Source of the DNA: JANQEU01 sp965242805
GTDB taxonomy: Bacteria > Bacteroidota > Bacteroidia > Cytophagales > Cyclobacteriaceae
Reading direction: 5' to 3'
Assembly: GCA_965242805.1 (NCBI GenBank)
Contig: CBDETD010000002.1
Coordinates: 682,001 to 746,000 of the forward strand
DNA: 64,000 bases
Under the pieces are notes generated by a model that saw only the letters and a program-made list of their open reading frames with translations, was not told the DNA's origin and ran no database searches. Positions 17,268-25,632 of the stretch are shown piece after piece; position 1 is the stretch's first letter, and every line of letters begins with the position of its first letter. A program made the translations under genes and the position numbers.

Positions 17268-19753
17268 ATAATAATTTGCAAACTGAACTTCAAACCAAAT
17301 TTATCCACATTTGGGCTATTTAAGTAAGTTAATCTGTGAAATGCATCGAATCTCAAGACCTTGAAAATGTTCTCTACACCGTACCCTAATTCTACATAAG
17401 GAGCGGACCGCAAGGTAGAGAAAGGAATGTCATCATTACCATTTTCATCCAAGGGATAGATCACAAGATCACGGTTAGAATTCTTCATACTACCATAAAC
17501 CAGATTTGCATTTCCAACGAGACGCCACTTCAACTTTCTCATTAGTGGTATCTTATTTAGGATCAACCCTTCGAAAGAATGACGATATCTCATCGAAATA
17601 TATCTGTCACTTGAGAATTCAAAGAAATCCATCAGATTATATGCAAAACTTGTGTAAACAGGGGTCTCGTTCCCTATGTGATTATATAACAAAGGATATG
17701 GTACGTTTCCAAGGATCAATCCCCCCCGTATATCAAACCTGGAAACTCCAAAAGTTGCCATCTTTTGTTTTTTCTCAACACGCAGTCCGAATCGGTGATA
17801 CTCAAGATCACTGCTTAGAAAATTTGGAATTCCGTAGGTATAATCAACGGTGATGGCTGGCCATCGAACAGTTCCCAAACTCCACCGCTGATTGTCATTT
17901 ATGACAAAGATTTCATCCCTACCCCATCTAGTAGAAAAAGTGATCTCCGAAATACTGAATTCTGATAATATGTTTCCCTGATCACCATTGTTTGGTGTGA
18001 ACTGAAAATCAAACTGAGGTGTGAATGTCTGTTGCTTAAATTCTACAGTCTGATTCAAACCTGTCCACAGATGTTTTTTATAGGTTATTCTATTCTTTGT
18101 GAATAAAAAGGGTTGTGTGAGATTTCCAAATCTGCTGAATGTAAAATAAAATCCCCCAAGGGTAACATTCCTGTTCAATAACCAGATTTGATCTAATTCT
18201 TTTTGCCGTTCAATTCTGAGGGTACTCCATTTTTCCCGATTTAAAACGAATTCTGCATAAGCCATGTACTTGCTCCGTTCATCCCTTGTCCCATAAGCAT
18301 AGTAGCCTCCCAACGTCATGTGCTTACTGAATTTGAAATTGGTTCTGGCACCAAAGCCAAATCGTCTCCCTTCAATTTCATTATCACCGAAGACAAGAGT
18401 GTAAGGTCCAAGGTCCAATGGGCCTGCTTTATAGTAACCCGTCGCCATAAATTTCAATCCATCCATTGCCGTTTTGACAATTGGTATTCTTTTAAGGGTG
18501 TCTATCATTTGATATACATTGATCTCAGTCGCTGTCAGGCTATCATGTCTATTCTTATTCCAGTAATCCTCCGGAAATTCCTGTGCATCAATCTCCATGG
18601 TCACAGGATTCTGATAGAATTCAATAGGTTTTGCATTATTCACCTTTACATCCTTTGCACTTACATAGAACTTGGCTATGAATCCGGCGGTATTTTTTGT
18701 GACCTGTGACACGTCAACAACCACTCTTGATTTCTCCGGGATCCAGGCCCCGGCAGAGGTCCGTTGTAGATCCTGTTGGATCTTAATCTTCTCAATGTAA
18801 TTGACATTTGCAGCTTTATTTATAGACGCATCAATGCGTTTGAGGGCATAATCCTCCTTGGTTATCCACATGGTCCCCTGAAAAGCGAGATCCTGATCAT
18901 TCTTTGGATAAAAGTCCAATCTATAAACATATTCTTCCTCTATGTAAAGACTGTCGATCAGGTCATAGTCATAATAAAGTTTCCATCCATCAGCAATTGG
19001 TGATACAAATTCCTTGTTGACTATGTTCAACCAATTTTGGTAAAAATTATATTCCTGTAGAGTCGAACCAATCACTTGTGATGTCGTCGTCCCATCAGTA
19101 AGTCCAACTCCCGTGATCTTAGTCTTCAGGATGTGTTCATGTCTTAATGTCGGATTGCTTCTGAAGTAAAACCTCGAAATAGCCTCGGAAATGAAGAAGG
19201 GTAAAACCGGTTTTCCATCTTCTCCGGCAATCTGATCAATGCTATCTAGTACCGATGTGATCTTCTGGAAAAATTTCCGATTTCTAACCTTGTTGGAAAT
19301 ATTATCAAGGTCAAGCTCAATTTTGGTATAAGCCTCGTACTCATAAGCGCTTAGTGATCGTTTGTCATTTCTTTTCTTATTCCCTACCACATTCCGCATT
19401 ATTGGAAATGCAGGGTTTTCTCCAGCGTAGATCACAACATCTCCCAGGGTAACAAGATCTTCATCCAACTGGAAATTTATGGTCTGAGTTACTCCACTTT
19501 GTACAGTCTTTATGCGAGTAATAAAACCAATGTATCGAGCTTCGATCGAATCTACATTTGCAGAAGTAGTCGCAGTGAAATTTCCCTCGAAATCCGTAAT
19601 CGCCCCATCAGTAGTTCCGGTGAAGATTATATTGGCAAACGGTATGGGTGAACCAGTTCTGGACTCGATCACTTTACCAGATACAGTTGTGACCTTCTGC
19701 CCAAAAACAAAACCATAAAGTAGAAGAAATAAAATTGAAGACGTCTGTCTCAC
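17264..19753 (-). CDS. DUF5686 / CarboxypepD_reg-like outer-membrane protein
   Basis: 829 residues. Signal peptide 1-18, then a CarboxypepD_reg-like domain (about 22-105, VSGKVIESRTGSPIPFANII), then the long DUF5686 region with alternating beta-strands typical of an outer-membrane barrel, ending FGLKFSLQIII. Members of this family are widespread in Bacteroidota and of unknown function; they often have the motif AYEYEAYTKIELDLDNI after the N-terminal domain, as here. It is the first gene of a run with the TPR lipoprotein and thrS. Confidence 0.9.
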   Translation of the reverse strand: MRQTSSILFLLLYGFVFGQKVTTVSGKVIESRTGSPIPFANIIFTGTTDGAITDFEGNFTATTSANVDSIEARYIGFITRIKTVQSGVTQTINFQLDEDLVTLGDVVIYAGENPAFPIMRNVVGNKKRNDKRSLSAYEYEAYTKIELDLDNISNKVRNRKFFQKITSVLDSIDQIAGEDGKPVLPFFISEAISRFYFRSNPTLRHEHILKTKITGVGLTDGTTTSQVIGSTLQEYNFYQNWLNIVNKEFVSPIADGWKLYYDYDLIDSLYIEEEYVYRLDFYPKNDQDLAFQGTMWITKEDYALKRIDASINKAANVNYIEKIKIQQDLQRTSAGAWIPEKSRVVVDVSQVTKNTAGFIAKFYVSAKDVKVNNAKPIEFYQNPVTMEIDAQEFPEDYWNKNRHDSLTATEINVYQMIDTLKRIPIVKTAMDGLKFMATGYYKAGPLDLGPYTLVFGDNEIEGRRFGFGARTNFKFSKHMTLGGYYAYGTRDERSKYMAYAEFVLNREKWSTLRIERQKELDQIWLLNRNVTLGGFYFTFSRFGNLTQPFLFTKNRITYKKHLWTGLNQTVEFKQQTFTPQFDFQFTPNNGDQGNILSEFSISEITFSTRWGRDEIFVINDNQRWSLGTVRWPAITVDYTYGIPNFLSSDLEYHRFGLRVEKKQKMATFGVSRFDIRGGLILGNVPYPLLYNHIGNETPVYTSFAYNLMDFFEFSSDRYISMRYRHSFEGLILNKIPLMRKLKWRLVGNANLVYGSMKNSNRDLVIYPLDENGNDDIPFSTLRSAPYVELGYGVENIFKVLRFDAFHRLTYLNSPNVDKFGLKFSLQIII

Positions 19754-19827
19754 GTAGTTAGATTTTTCCCTATCAGCCCTAACGCAAAGTTGTAGGAATC
19801 AATTCTATCTAGAGACGAAAAAAACAA

Positions 19828-20613
19828 TTATTCGTTTCCTGGCAGACGATTTTTTATGTTGGAAATATCATCTTTCAAATTCAAGACCATACTGGTCAAT
19901 TTATCCAATGAGATTTCGTCCGATGAATTCGGATCGGGAAATTGAATGCTAATGTAGGCTACGGCCTCCCATATCTCTTCAACATCAATAGGATCCACCT
20001 CATATCCAGAATAGGACTTATTATCCGAAACAAGGAATAATGTACCTTTCTCATCCAGATAATTAAACACTCTTTTATAAGTAATTCCATCCTGGCGTGT
20101 AATTAACACATATGTTTTACCATTCCGGACCTCCCTGATCGACTCTACGTACTTACCTATGACGATGGTTCCCGAAACCAGTGGTAACATGGAATCACCC
20201 AGGATCTCAAAAGCCCTGTACGTACCTGACTTTGGTAAATTTGGAAGTTTGAATTTGGGCAGTTCGGCAATGTACTCAGGATCAGAAAACCCATTAAGAT
20301 AGCCTGCTGCAGCTTTCTGTGGTACCATTTCGATATTCTCATCCCCCTCGTCATCAACTGTGATCGCAAGAACACGCACCTTTTCCCTGGCTGCATCGAT
20401 GTTCTCCTCTTTGGTAAGATCCTGATTTATCAAAGCATCTGTGGATACGGCCAGAACATCTGCAATTTTTGTCAGGGTCTGCAATCGAGGTTCTGCTCTT
20501 CCTTCCTCGTAAGCTCCTACCAACGACCTTTTTATCCCAACCTCATTAGCAAATTGTTCCTGAGTGTGACCCATTTTCTTTCTCAGGTATTTGATATTTT
20601 CTGCTATAGACAT
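19828..20613 (-). CDS. XRE-family repressor with S24 (LexA/CI-like) self-cleavage domain
   Basis: 261 residues. The N-terminal helix-turn-helix (about 4-58, IKYLRKKMGHTQEQFANEVG) is XRE type. The C-terminal domain has every element of an autoproteolytic S24 peptidase: an Ala-Gly cleavage site at 103-104 (AAAGYLNG), the nucleophile Ser141 in GDSMLP and the base Lys180 in TYKRVF. The Ser-Lys spacing of 39 fits LexA and phage CI. Family role: represses promoters until RecA filaments on single-stranded DNA trigger cleavage. It is downstream of a small gene whose start abuts the dyad AATACTA-N7-TAGTATT, facing the DinB operon, so self-control and control of DinB are both likely. It has no prophage neighbours. 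Confidence 0.93.
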   Translation of the reverse strand: MSIAENIKYLRKKMGHTQEQFANEVGIKRSLVGAYEEGRAEPRLQTLTKIADVLAVSTDALINQDLTKEENIDAAREKVRVLAITVDDEGDENIEMVPQKAAAGYLNGFSDPEYIAELPKFKLPNLPKSGTYRAFEILGDSMLPLVSGTIVIGKYVESIREVRNGKTYVLITRQDGITYKRVFNYLDEKGTLFLVSDNKSYSGYEVDPIDVEEIWEAVAYISIQFPDPNSSDEISLDKLTSMVLNLKDDISNIKNRLPGNE

Positions 20614-20641
20614 TTTACAAATTGTTCATTGCTTATTATTA

Positions 20642-20968
20642 CTATGCATCAAAAATGATGAAGTTCATATCATCCTGAACGGATTTCCCAATTGAATATA
20701 AATGAATATGTTGAAACTCCCGACTTGACCTAATTACATTCAATTTATCCTGAATTCTTGATACAACATCTTTTAAGGTCTTGTCTGAATCCACCAGAAC
20801 ATATCCGTAGAGATCTTTTCGTTCTTTGACCGACGCATAAAACTTTACCTGACATTTTCCCGAATTCAACTTTTTAGTTGACAGTTTCAACTTATAAATA
20901 TCATCGTAAACAAACTCACTACCAATAGACTCCATGTGCTCAATTGTAAAAATCAACTCATCATTCAT
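20642..20968 (-). CDS. Hypothetical 108-residue protein co-transcribed with the S24 repressor
   Basis: No family recognised. The protein is soluble, mixed alpha/beta (QVKFYASVKERKDLYGYVLV; LKDVVSRIQDKLNVIR), with no signal or membrane segment. It is the first gene after the operator at 20974, and its start lies 6 bases from it. The S24 repressor starts 28 bases downstream, with a short AATGAAC-type repeat in the gap. Position suggests it is induced together with the repressor. A role as modulator of the repressor or polymerase is speculation. Confidence 0.75.
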   Translation of the reverse strand: MNDELIFTIEHMESIGSEFVYDDIYKLKLSTKKLNSGKCQVKFYASVKERKDLYGYVLVDSDKTLKDVVSRIQDKLNVIRSSREFQHIHLYSIGKSVQDDMNFIIFDA

Positions 20969-20973
20969 TGTGT

Positions 20974-20994
20974 AATACTATTATTTTTAGTATT
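20974..20994. promoter_or_regulatory. Operator A: perfect dyad AATACTA-N7-TAGTATT
   Basis: Perfect 7-bp arms with a 7-base AT spacer, located between the leftward repressor unit and the rightward four-helix-bundle/DUF559/dinB operon. Its right arm overlaps the -7 box at 20991-20998. Related dyads with the same spacing occur at 28231-28269 and 32546-32566, upstream of other repair-type genes. It is a likely binding site of the XRE-S24 repressor. Confidence 0.7.
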
Positions 20995-20998
20995 TTTG
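20991..20998 (+). promoter_or_regulatory. -7 promoter box TATTTTTG for the dinB operon
   Basis: Exact TAnnTTTG, 58 bases upstream of the four-helix-bundle ATG. It overlaps the right arm of operator A, so a bound repressor would block RNA polymerase. Confidence 0.55.
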
Positions 20999-21056
20999 AT
21001 TATAAAATTAGCATATTTTCTTTAATCTTTCAAGTTTTACTAAAATAAATAGCGTG

Positions 21057-21497
21057 ATGAGCGTAGTTGATCCTAACATTAAGACCACTGACATCAATAA
21101 ATTAAAAAGTGAATCTGTTGGCTTGGGTGGCAGAGAAAGATCATTCAGGGATCTAATTGTATGGCAAAAAGCACATGAGCTGGTATTAAAATCATTCGAA
21201 TTCAGTCGAAGATTCCCCAAAGATGAAATGAATGGGATCACTGAGCAATTCAGACAATGTGTTATTCGAATTCCAGAATATATTACCGAAGGATTCAAGC
21301 GAAATAATCCCAGTGACCGGATCAAATGGTTAAATGATTGCATTGGAGCACTTGAGAGATACAGATACTATCTGATATTATTCAAAGATCTGGGATATGG
21401 TCAAAATGAAAACCTGGAGGTATTAATCGATGAAATCGAGTCCTTAATCATCGATTTTGTTGGGAAAATAAAGAACAATCTTTCGCTGGGATTATGA
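21057..21497 (+). CDS. Four-helix-bundle protein (S23/IVS-type)
   Basis: 146 residues from the ATG at 21057 (a GTG at 21054 is also possible). After a 25-residue lead it shows the four-helix-bundle family pattern: FRDLIVWQKAHELVLKSFEF, then RFPKDEMNGITEQFRQCVIR, then IPEYITEGFKR, then a final helix. Family members fold like the Avd subunit of diversity-generating retroelements and are encoded inside some 23S rRNA intervening sequences; their role elsewhere is unknown. The gene overlaps the next by 4 bases (ATGA), indicating coupling, and is the first gene under operator A. A second member lies at 28318. Confidence 0.88.
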   Translation: MSVVDPNIKTTDINKLKSESVGLGGRERSFRDLIVWQKAHELVLKSFEFSRRFPKDEMNGITEQFRQCVIRIPEYITEGFKRNNPSDRIKWLNDCIGALERYRYYLILFKDLGYGQNENLEVLIDEIESLIIDFVGKIKNNLSLGL

Positions 21498-21922
21498 ATT
21501 CAACTCAATTACAAAACCATAATTCTGTTCTGATGCAATTAGCCAGGGATTTGAGAAATCGTTCATCACTTTCGGATACTATCCTATGGAATAGATTAAA
21601 GTCCGGTAAAATGTATGGATATCAATTTCAGAGACAAAAACCGCTGGCTGGTTACATAGTGGATTTCTACTGTCCCGAATTGAAATTAGCAATTGAAATT
21701 GAGAATAAAATCCATGAACGTAAAGACTGTTCATTATATGATCTAAGGAGATTGATAGACCTGGAGGAACAAGGTCTTCATGTTTTGAGATTCGGTGACT
21801 TGGTGATCAAAGAGGACATTGAGGTCGTGTTATACGAAATTGAATTATACATTCATGAATTTCAAAGTACATCCCATGATTTTATGGATGAGCCTGCCGA
21901 TTATTTAAAAGTAGCGGTGTAA
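21494..21922 (+). CDS. DUF559 (Vsr-like) endonuclease-fold protein
   Basis: 142 residues. Matches the DUF559 pattern: LARDLRNRSSLSDTILWNRL, then YQFQRQKPLAGYIVDFYC, then LAIEIE and finally LEEQGLHVLRF. DUF559 is related to very-short-patch repair and restriction nucleases; the acidic residues Asp57 and Glu68 are in place. The usual IEIDG block reads IEIENKIHE, so the third position deviates. It is embedded between the four-helix-bundle gene (4-base overlap) and dinB (12 bases apart), which fits a DNA-processing role in a damage response. Activity is not proven by sequence. Confidence 0.85.
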   Translation: MNSTQLQNHNSVLMQLARDLRNRSSLSDTILWNRLKSGKMYGYQFQRQKPLAGYIVDFYCPELKLAIEIENKIHERKDCSLYDLRRLIDLEEQGLHVLRFGDLVIKEDIEVVLYEIELYIHEFQSTSHDFMDEPADYLKVAV

Positions 21923-21934
21923 ATGTGAACCAAT

Positions 21935-23170
21935 GTGCTTCACTCTTCTCTAAATATCTGCAATGTGGACAAAAGAGCAATTGTCCATATGGACCTGGAT
22001 GCATTCTTTGTCTCGGTAGAATGTCTCAGAGACGAACGATTGAAAGGCATTCCTTTAATTATCGGAGGCAAGAATGGGCGTGGTGTAGTTACTTCCTGTA
22101 GTTACGAGGCCAGAAAATTTGGAGTTCATTCAGCCATGCCTACAAAATTTGCATTGCAATTGTGCCCCCATGCCAAAGTTATAAGCGGGGATATGGAAGC
22201 GTACACGTACCATTCCAGAATTGTTACAGATATCATAAAAGAAGAAGCAGCAATGTTTGAAAAAGCATCCATTGATGAATTTTACATTGATGCCAGTGGT
22301 ATGGATAGATATTTTAATACCTATATGTGGTCTAAGGAACTGAGGCAGAAGATAATGTCAGAAACGGGTTTACCAATCTCTATGGGATTATCGGTGAATA
22401 AACTAGTCTCGAAAGTTGCCACAAATGAGATCAAACCAAATGGGGAAAGTTACATTCAACGTGGAACTGAAAGTGATTTCCTCGATCCCCTATCAGTGAA
22501 GAAAATTCCGATGATTGGCAAAAGTACGTCCCAGTTCCTCATGGACATGGGAGTAACCAGGGTAAAAATATTACGGGAGATGCCATTGAAATTACTTGAA
22601 AGAGCATTTGGTAAAAATGGAAAGGCATTGTGGAGAAAAGCGAGAGGCATTGATAATTCACCAATTGTGCCTTACAGTGATCGAAAGTCGATCTCAACAG
22701 AATGTACATTTGACCAGGACTCCATTGATATCAAGCGGATGAAAATAATGCTTACAGCAATGGTTGAAAAACTATGCCATAAGCTGCGGCAGGAGCAGAA
22801 ATTAATCTCTTGTGTGACTGTGAAAATAAGATATGCCAACTTCGATACCGAAACGAAACAATCCCATATTCCTTACACATGTGGAGATCAGGTGATCATA
22901 AAAAAGGTCTTGGAATTATACGATAGGCTCTATACTCGAAGAATGTTACTACGACTAGTTGGAGTTAGATTAAGTGGGATTGTCCATGGCAACTATCAAA
23001 TCAATTTGTTCGAGGACACGGAAGAGTCCATAAGACTTTATCAGGCCATGGACAAGATTAAGCTTCGACATGGAACTGAGAAATTAGTGAGGGCTGCCAG
23101 TCTGGGAATGTCCAGGAGAATACGGGTGGACAATAATATGTTCGGAGCAGCAAAATATGACGTCAGATAG
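21935..23170 (+). CDS. dinB: DNA polymerase IV (Y family)
   Basis: 411 residues with a GTG start that gives the usual short lead before VHMDLDAFFVSVE. Catalytic acids are visible: Asp20 in the first motif and Asp114/Glu115 in ASIDEFYID. Palm, thumb with helix-hairpin-helix (SVKKIPMIGKSTSQFL) and little-finger regions are present. A clamp-binding motif QINLF is at 355-359. Family role: translesion synthesis and mutagenesis. It is the third gene of the unit under operator A and the likely effector of the S24-controlled response. No UmuD, ImuA or ImuB gene is nearby. Its end overlaps the convergent gene at 23163 by 8 bases. Confidence 0.97.
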   Translation: MLHSSLNICNVDKRAIVHMDLDAFFVSVECLRDERLKGIPLIIGGKNGRGVVTSCSYEARKFGVHSAMPTKFALQLCPHAKVISGDMEAYTYHSRIVTDIIKEEAAMFEKASIDEFYIDASGMDRYFNTYMWSKELRQKIMSETGLPISMGLSVNKLVSKVATNEIKPNGESYIQRGTESDFLDPLSVKKIPMIGKSTSQFLMDMGVTRVKILREMPLKLLERAFGKNGKALWRKARGIDNSPIVPYSDRKSISTECTFDQDSIDIKRMKIMLTAMVEKLCHKLRQEQKLISCVTVKIRYANFDTETKQSHIPYTCGDQVIIKKVLELYDRLYTRRMLLRLVGVRLSGIVHGNYQINLFEDTEESIRLYQAMDKIKLRHGTEKLVRAASLGMSRRIRVDNNMFGAAKYDVR

Positions 23171-23447
23171 CCTGAATTTGATCAATCCACGCTTCCAATT
23201 CCAAACAGACTTCCTCCCAATTAGCCAATTCTCTTTTTTCTCTATTCATTTCAACGAAATATCTGTAATCATCTTCAAATTTTCCCTGTATTAAACGGGT
23301 CTCTTTCTTCCTGTGATAACTAAATACGTCGTTACTTATCTTGATGTGTATCCAGCCTTTCTTTTTTGTTAGGAGTATTTCTTTTCCGAGGTTATGTGCC
23401 TTCAGGATTCGGGTGACGTCATCATGTTCATTTTGAAATAAGCGCAT
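23163..23447 (-). CDS. Hypothetical 94-residue protein
   Basis: No family recognised. It is basic and soluble, with a lysine-rich stretch (GKEILLTKKKGWIHIKISND) and a C-terminal helix (WEEVCLELEAWIDQI). It begins 17 bases after the stop of the amidohydrolase on the same strand and overlaps the dinB end by 8 bases on the opposite strand. The Trp and Lys content looks like a real protein rather than a shadow frame. Confidence 0.65.
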   Translation of the reverse strand: MRLFQNEHDDVTRILKAHNLGKEILLTKKKGWIHIKISNDVFSYHRKKETRLIQGKFEDDYRYFVEMNREKRELANWEEVCLELEAWIDQIQAI

Positions 23448-23464
23448 TTTTTACTTACCAAGAC

Positions 23465-24808
23465 TTAGTTGTCATTCTCTATTCTTTGCTGGATCATACC
23501 ATTCTTTATAACCATGTCAATGTCTAATGTTTTCTTGATATCCGTGAGAGGATTACTATTTAAAAGGACCATGTCCGCATATTTACCCTCTTCGATTGAA
23601 CCCATGCTGTCTTCGACATGAAGCATCTTCGCGGCATTCAAAGTCCCCATTTTAATTATTGTCAACGGATCCAATCCCCCTTGCTGCATCATTTGCATTT
23701 CTTCATGTAAACTGTATCCGGGAGCGATGAAATCATTTCCAACATCAGTCCCTAAAACCATATTAATCCCATTGGCTAAGATGTCTTTGATATCTGCCAC
23801 CTGCATTGTGATCAGACTATCCAGGTCAAAAATGGACTCTCCTGTCATCGATTGATTTCTATTTTCATAACGCATCATCCTATCCGTGGAAGTCAACCTT
23901 TCAATTTCGTCCTTCCCCAATCCAATTATGAAATGAGGTGATTGGAGCCATTCTGTCATGAATGGATAAAGAAAGCTTTTGTCGATCATTAAAGTGCTGA
24001 CCCAGGACACATCCCTTTCAGAGAAATTGTCAAGGATGTATTGATGCTCTGGCAATGAAATGTCTACTCCGGTATAATGCAACAAATTCTGAACACCAGC
24101 TCTGTAAGCCATCTCGAGTTCTACATTGTCACTGATGTGAGCAAATACCTCCAGACCTACCCTCTCTCCCTCCTTTACCAATCGGTTGATGAATTCCTGT
24201 GGGATCCGTTCGACAAAGGGAGGATGAGGGCCATCCTCTATTGTTAATTTCAGACCGACAATTGGTTGTTTTGATAACTTCTGCAATAATGGCTTGACTT
24301 CTGCAGTGTCCTCCATGAAAAAAATAGATGATCCATTTCTCCAAGGACTACTGGTATAGGTTTTAGATGGATGTCTTCCCTCCATGCTGATGTGTTGACT
24401 AGTGTGAAAAATCCTTGGGGCAGGATTAATATGCTGACTGCCTCTCTCCCTCATCGTGGCGAAATGATCATCGGTACAAAGACTGCAACCAGTGATTAAA
24501 ATGGAAGTCACCCCAAAATGTATGAACCTTGGAAAGTTCTCTTCGAAAGGATCCGGATGAGTATGACAGTCAAAAAGTCCTGGAATAAGGTACTTTCCTT
24601 TGGAATCAATGATCTTTCCACTCCCTGTAATTTCACCTGATTCCAATTTACTTATCAAGCCATCTTTTACGTAAACATTTACTAGTTCCTTTAATGGACT
24701 TCCTGTACCATCGATGAGATTTACATCGGCAATGATCATGTCATACTTTTCCTCTTGCCGGCATGATATGAATGCTAAAATGATCAAGAAAATTATTGGA
24801 GGTCTCAT
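23465..24808 (-). CDS. Amidohydrolase-family lipoprotein
   Basis: 447 residues with a lipobox (LAFISC, Cys 16). It has the metal-dependent amidohydrolase layout: an N-terminal beta domain (DVNLIDGTGSPL), metal ligands in LIPGLFDCHTHPD (His82, His84), a candidate bridging Lys in VGLKLTIED, a further His in VFAHISD and the conserved Asp in LGTDVGND. The C-terminal block LGTLNAA-like (MGTLNAAKMLHVEDSMGSIE) and GKYADMVLLNSNPL is typical of imidazolonepropionase/prolidase-type members. The substrate is unknown; a periplasmic peptide- or cyclic-amide-hydrolysing role is likely. It lies downstream of the sulfotransferase and M14 peptidase on the same strand. Confidence 0.9.
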   Translation of the reverse strand: MRPPIIFLIILAFISCRQEEKYDMIIADVNLIDGTGSPLKELVNVYVKDGLISKLESGEITGSGKIIDSKGKYLIPGLFDCHTHPDPFEENFPRFIHFGVTSILITGCSLCTDDHFATMRERGSQHINPAPRIFHTSQHISMEGRHPSKTYTSSPWRNGSSIFFMEDTAEVKPLLQKLSKQPIVGLKLTIEDGPHPPFVERIPQEFINRLVKEGERVGLEVFAHISDNVELEMAYRAGVQNLLHYTGVDISLPEHQYILDNFSERDVSWVSTLMIDKSFLYPFMTEWLQSPHFIIGLGKDEIERLTSTDRMMRYENRNQSMTGESIFDLDSLITMQVADIKDILANGINMVLGTDVGNDFIAPGYSLHEEMQMMQQGGLDPLTIIKMGTLNAAKMLHVEDSMGSIEEGKYADMVLLNSNPLTDIKKTLDIDMVIKNGMIQQRIENDN

Positions 24809-24845
24809 GTAGAAAATGAGGATTTTTGATTGAATGTGGAAGGTA

Positions 24846-25616
24846 TTAAGAATAGTCCAATTTTTTCATAAGACGGATAACCCCTTTATCACTCTCTATT
24901 TCATCAATCCTATCCTTATGTTTGTGATCTTGCCATTTATCAAGAGATGTCGTTTGTATTTTTTTAAGTCCGTCTTTCCATGCCTTGTTTCTACGAACTG
25001 TGGCATATCTGAACCAATCCTGTAATTCCACAAAATATGGCTCATTTATAAATTCGCAGATCCCTGACAATAACTGGCTTGCATCGTTTATCAAATTTTC
25101 AAATTTGATGGTAAGCATTTGTGGATGAGCTTCAAAGACAAGTCCGGCACTGACGTCTTTGACCCATCTATCAATTGAGATCCAATAATTTTCAGGATCT
25201 TTTGGATGGATTGAGGTACAAACAGCCCGTGGGTCTCTTACAATATGAATAAATCGTGCATGAGGACCATAATATTCGAGAATAGATTTAACGTGATGAA
25301 TATTTGACGGGCGTTTTTCGAGCCAACGATGGCATGATATTGGAATTTTGTGCGTGAGAATGTAGCGATATAATCGATCCATCCTTTTCGGAACCAGTTT
25401 TCCATCTTTCGATATCCATGATGTGAAGGCGTCAACTTCATGGGGAAATGCATAGATATTTGGATGAGCAGACAGCATTGCCAGAAGCAGAGTGGTCCCA
25501 GATCGCCCACAGCCACCAATGAATATTGGCGCTTTTGAAAAAACCTTGTATTCCTTACGTTTTCCCAGGTAGTTTATTACGGGATTGGTAAAAGCAGATT
25601 TCCACCATGTATCCAT
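24846..25616 (-). CDS. PAPS-dependent sulfotransferase
   Basis: 256 residues. The 5'-phosphosulfate loop is at 34-42 (GGCGRSGTT) and the 3'-phosphate-binding segment is FIHIVRDPRAVCTS near 120-133. The rest fits the Sulfotransfer_3 family. It would transfer sulfate from PAPS to a hydroxyl of a lipid, glycan or peptide. Encoded 16 bases downstream of the M14 peptidase, in a probable operon with the amidohydrolase. No PAPS-synthesis genes are in the window. Confidence 0.9.
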   Translation of the reverse strand: MDTWWKSAFTNPVINYLGKRKEYKVFSKAPIFIGGCGRSGTTLLLAMLSAHPNIYAFPHEVDAFTSWISKDGKLVPKRMDRLYRYILTHKIPISCHRWLEKRPSNIHHVKSILEYYGPHARFIHIVRDPRAVCTSIHPKDPENYWISIDRWVKDVSAGLVFEAHPQMLTIKFENLINDASQLLSGICEFINEPYFVELQDWFRYATVRRNKAWKDGLKKIQTTSLDKWQDHKHKDRIDEIESDKGVIRLMKKLDYS

Positions 25617-25632
25617 GGATATGGTGTTTGAA

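Noticed and set aside
19828..20613. S24 repressor considered as part of a prophage
   Set aside because: No integrase, structural, lysis or packaging genes are within 10 kb on either side; neighbours are repair and housekeeping genes.
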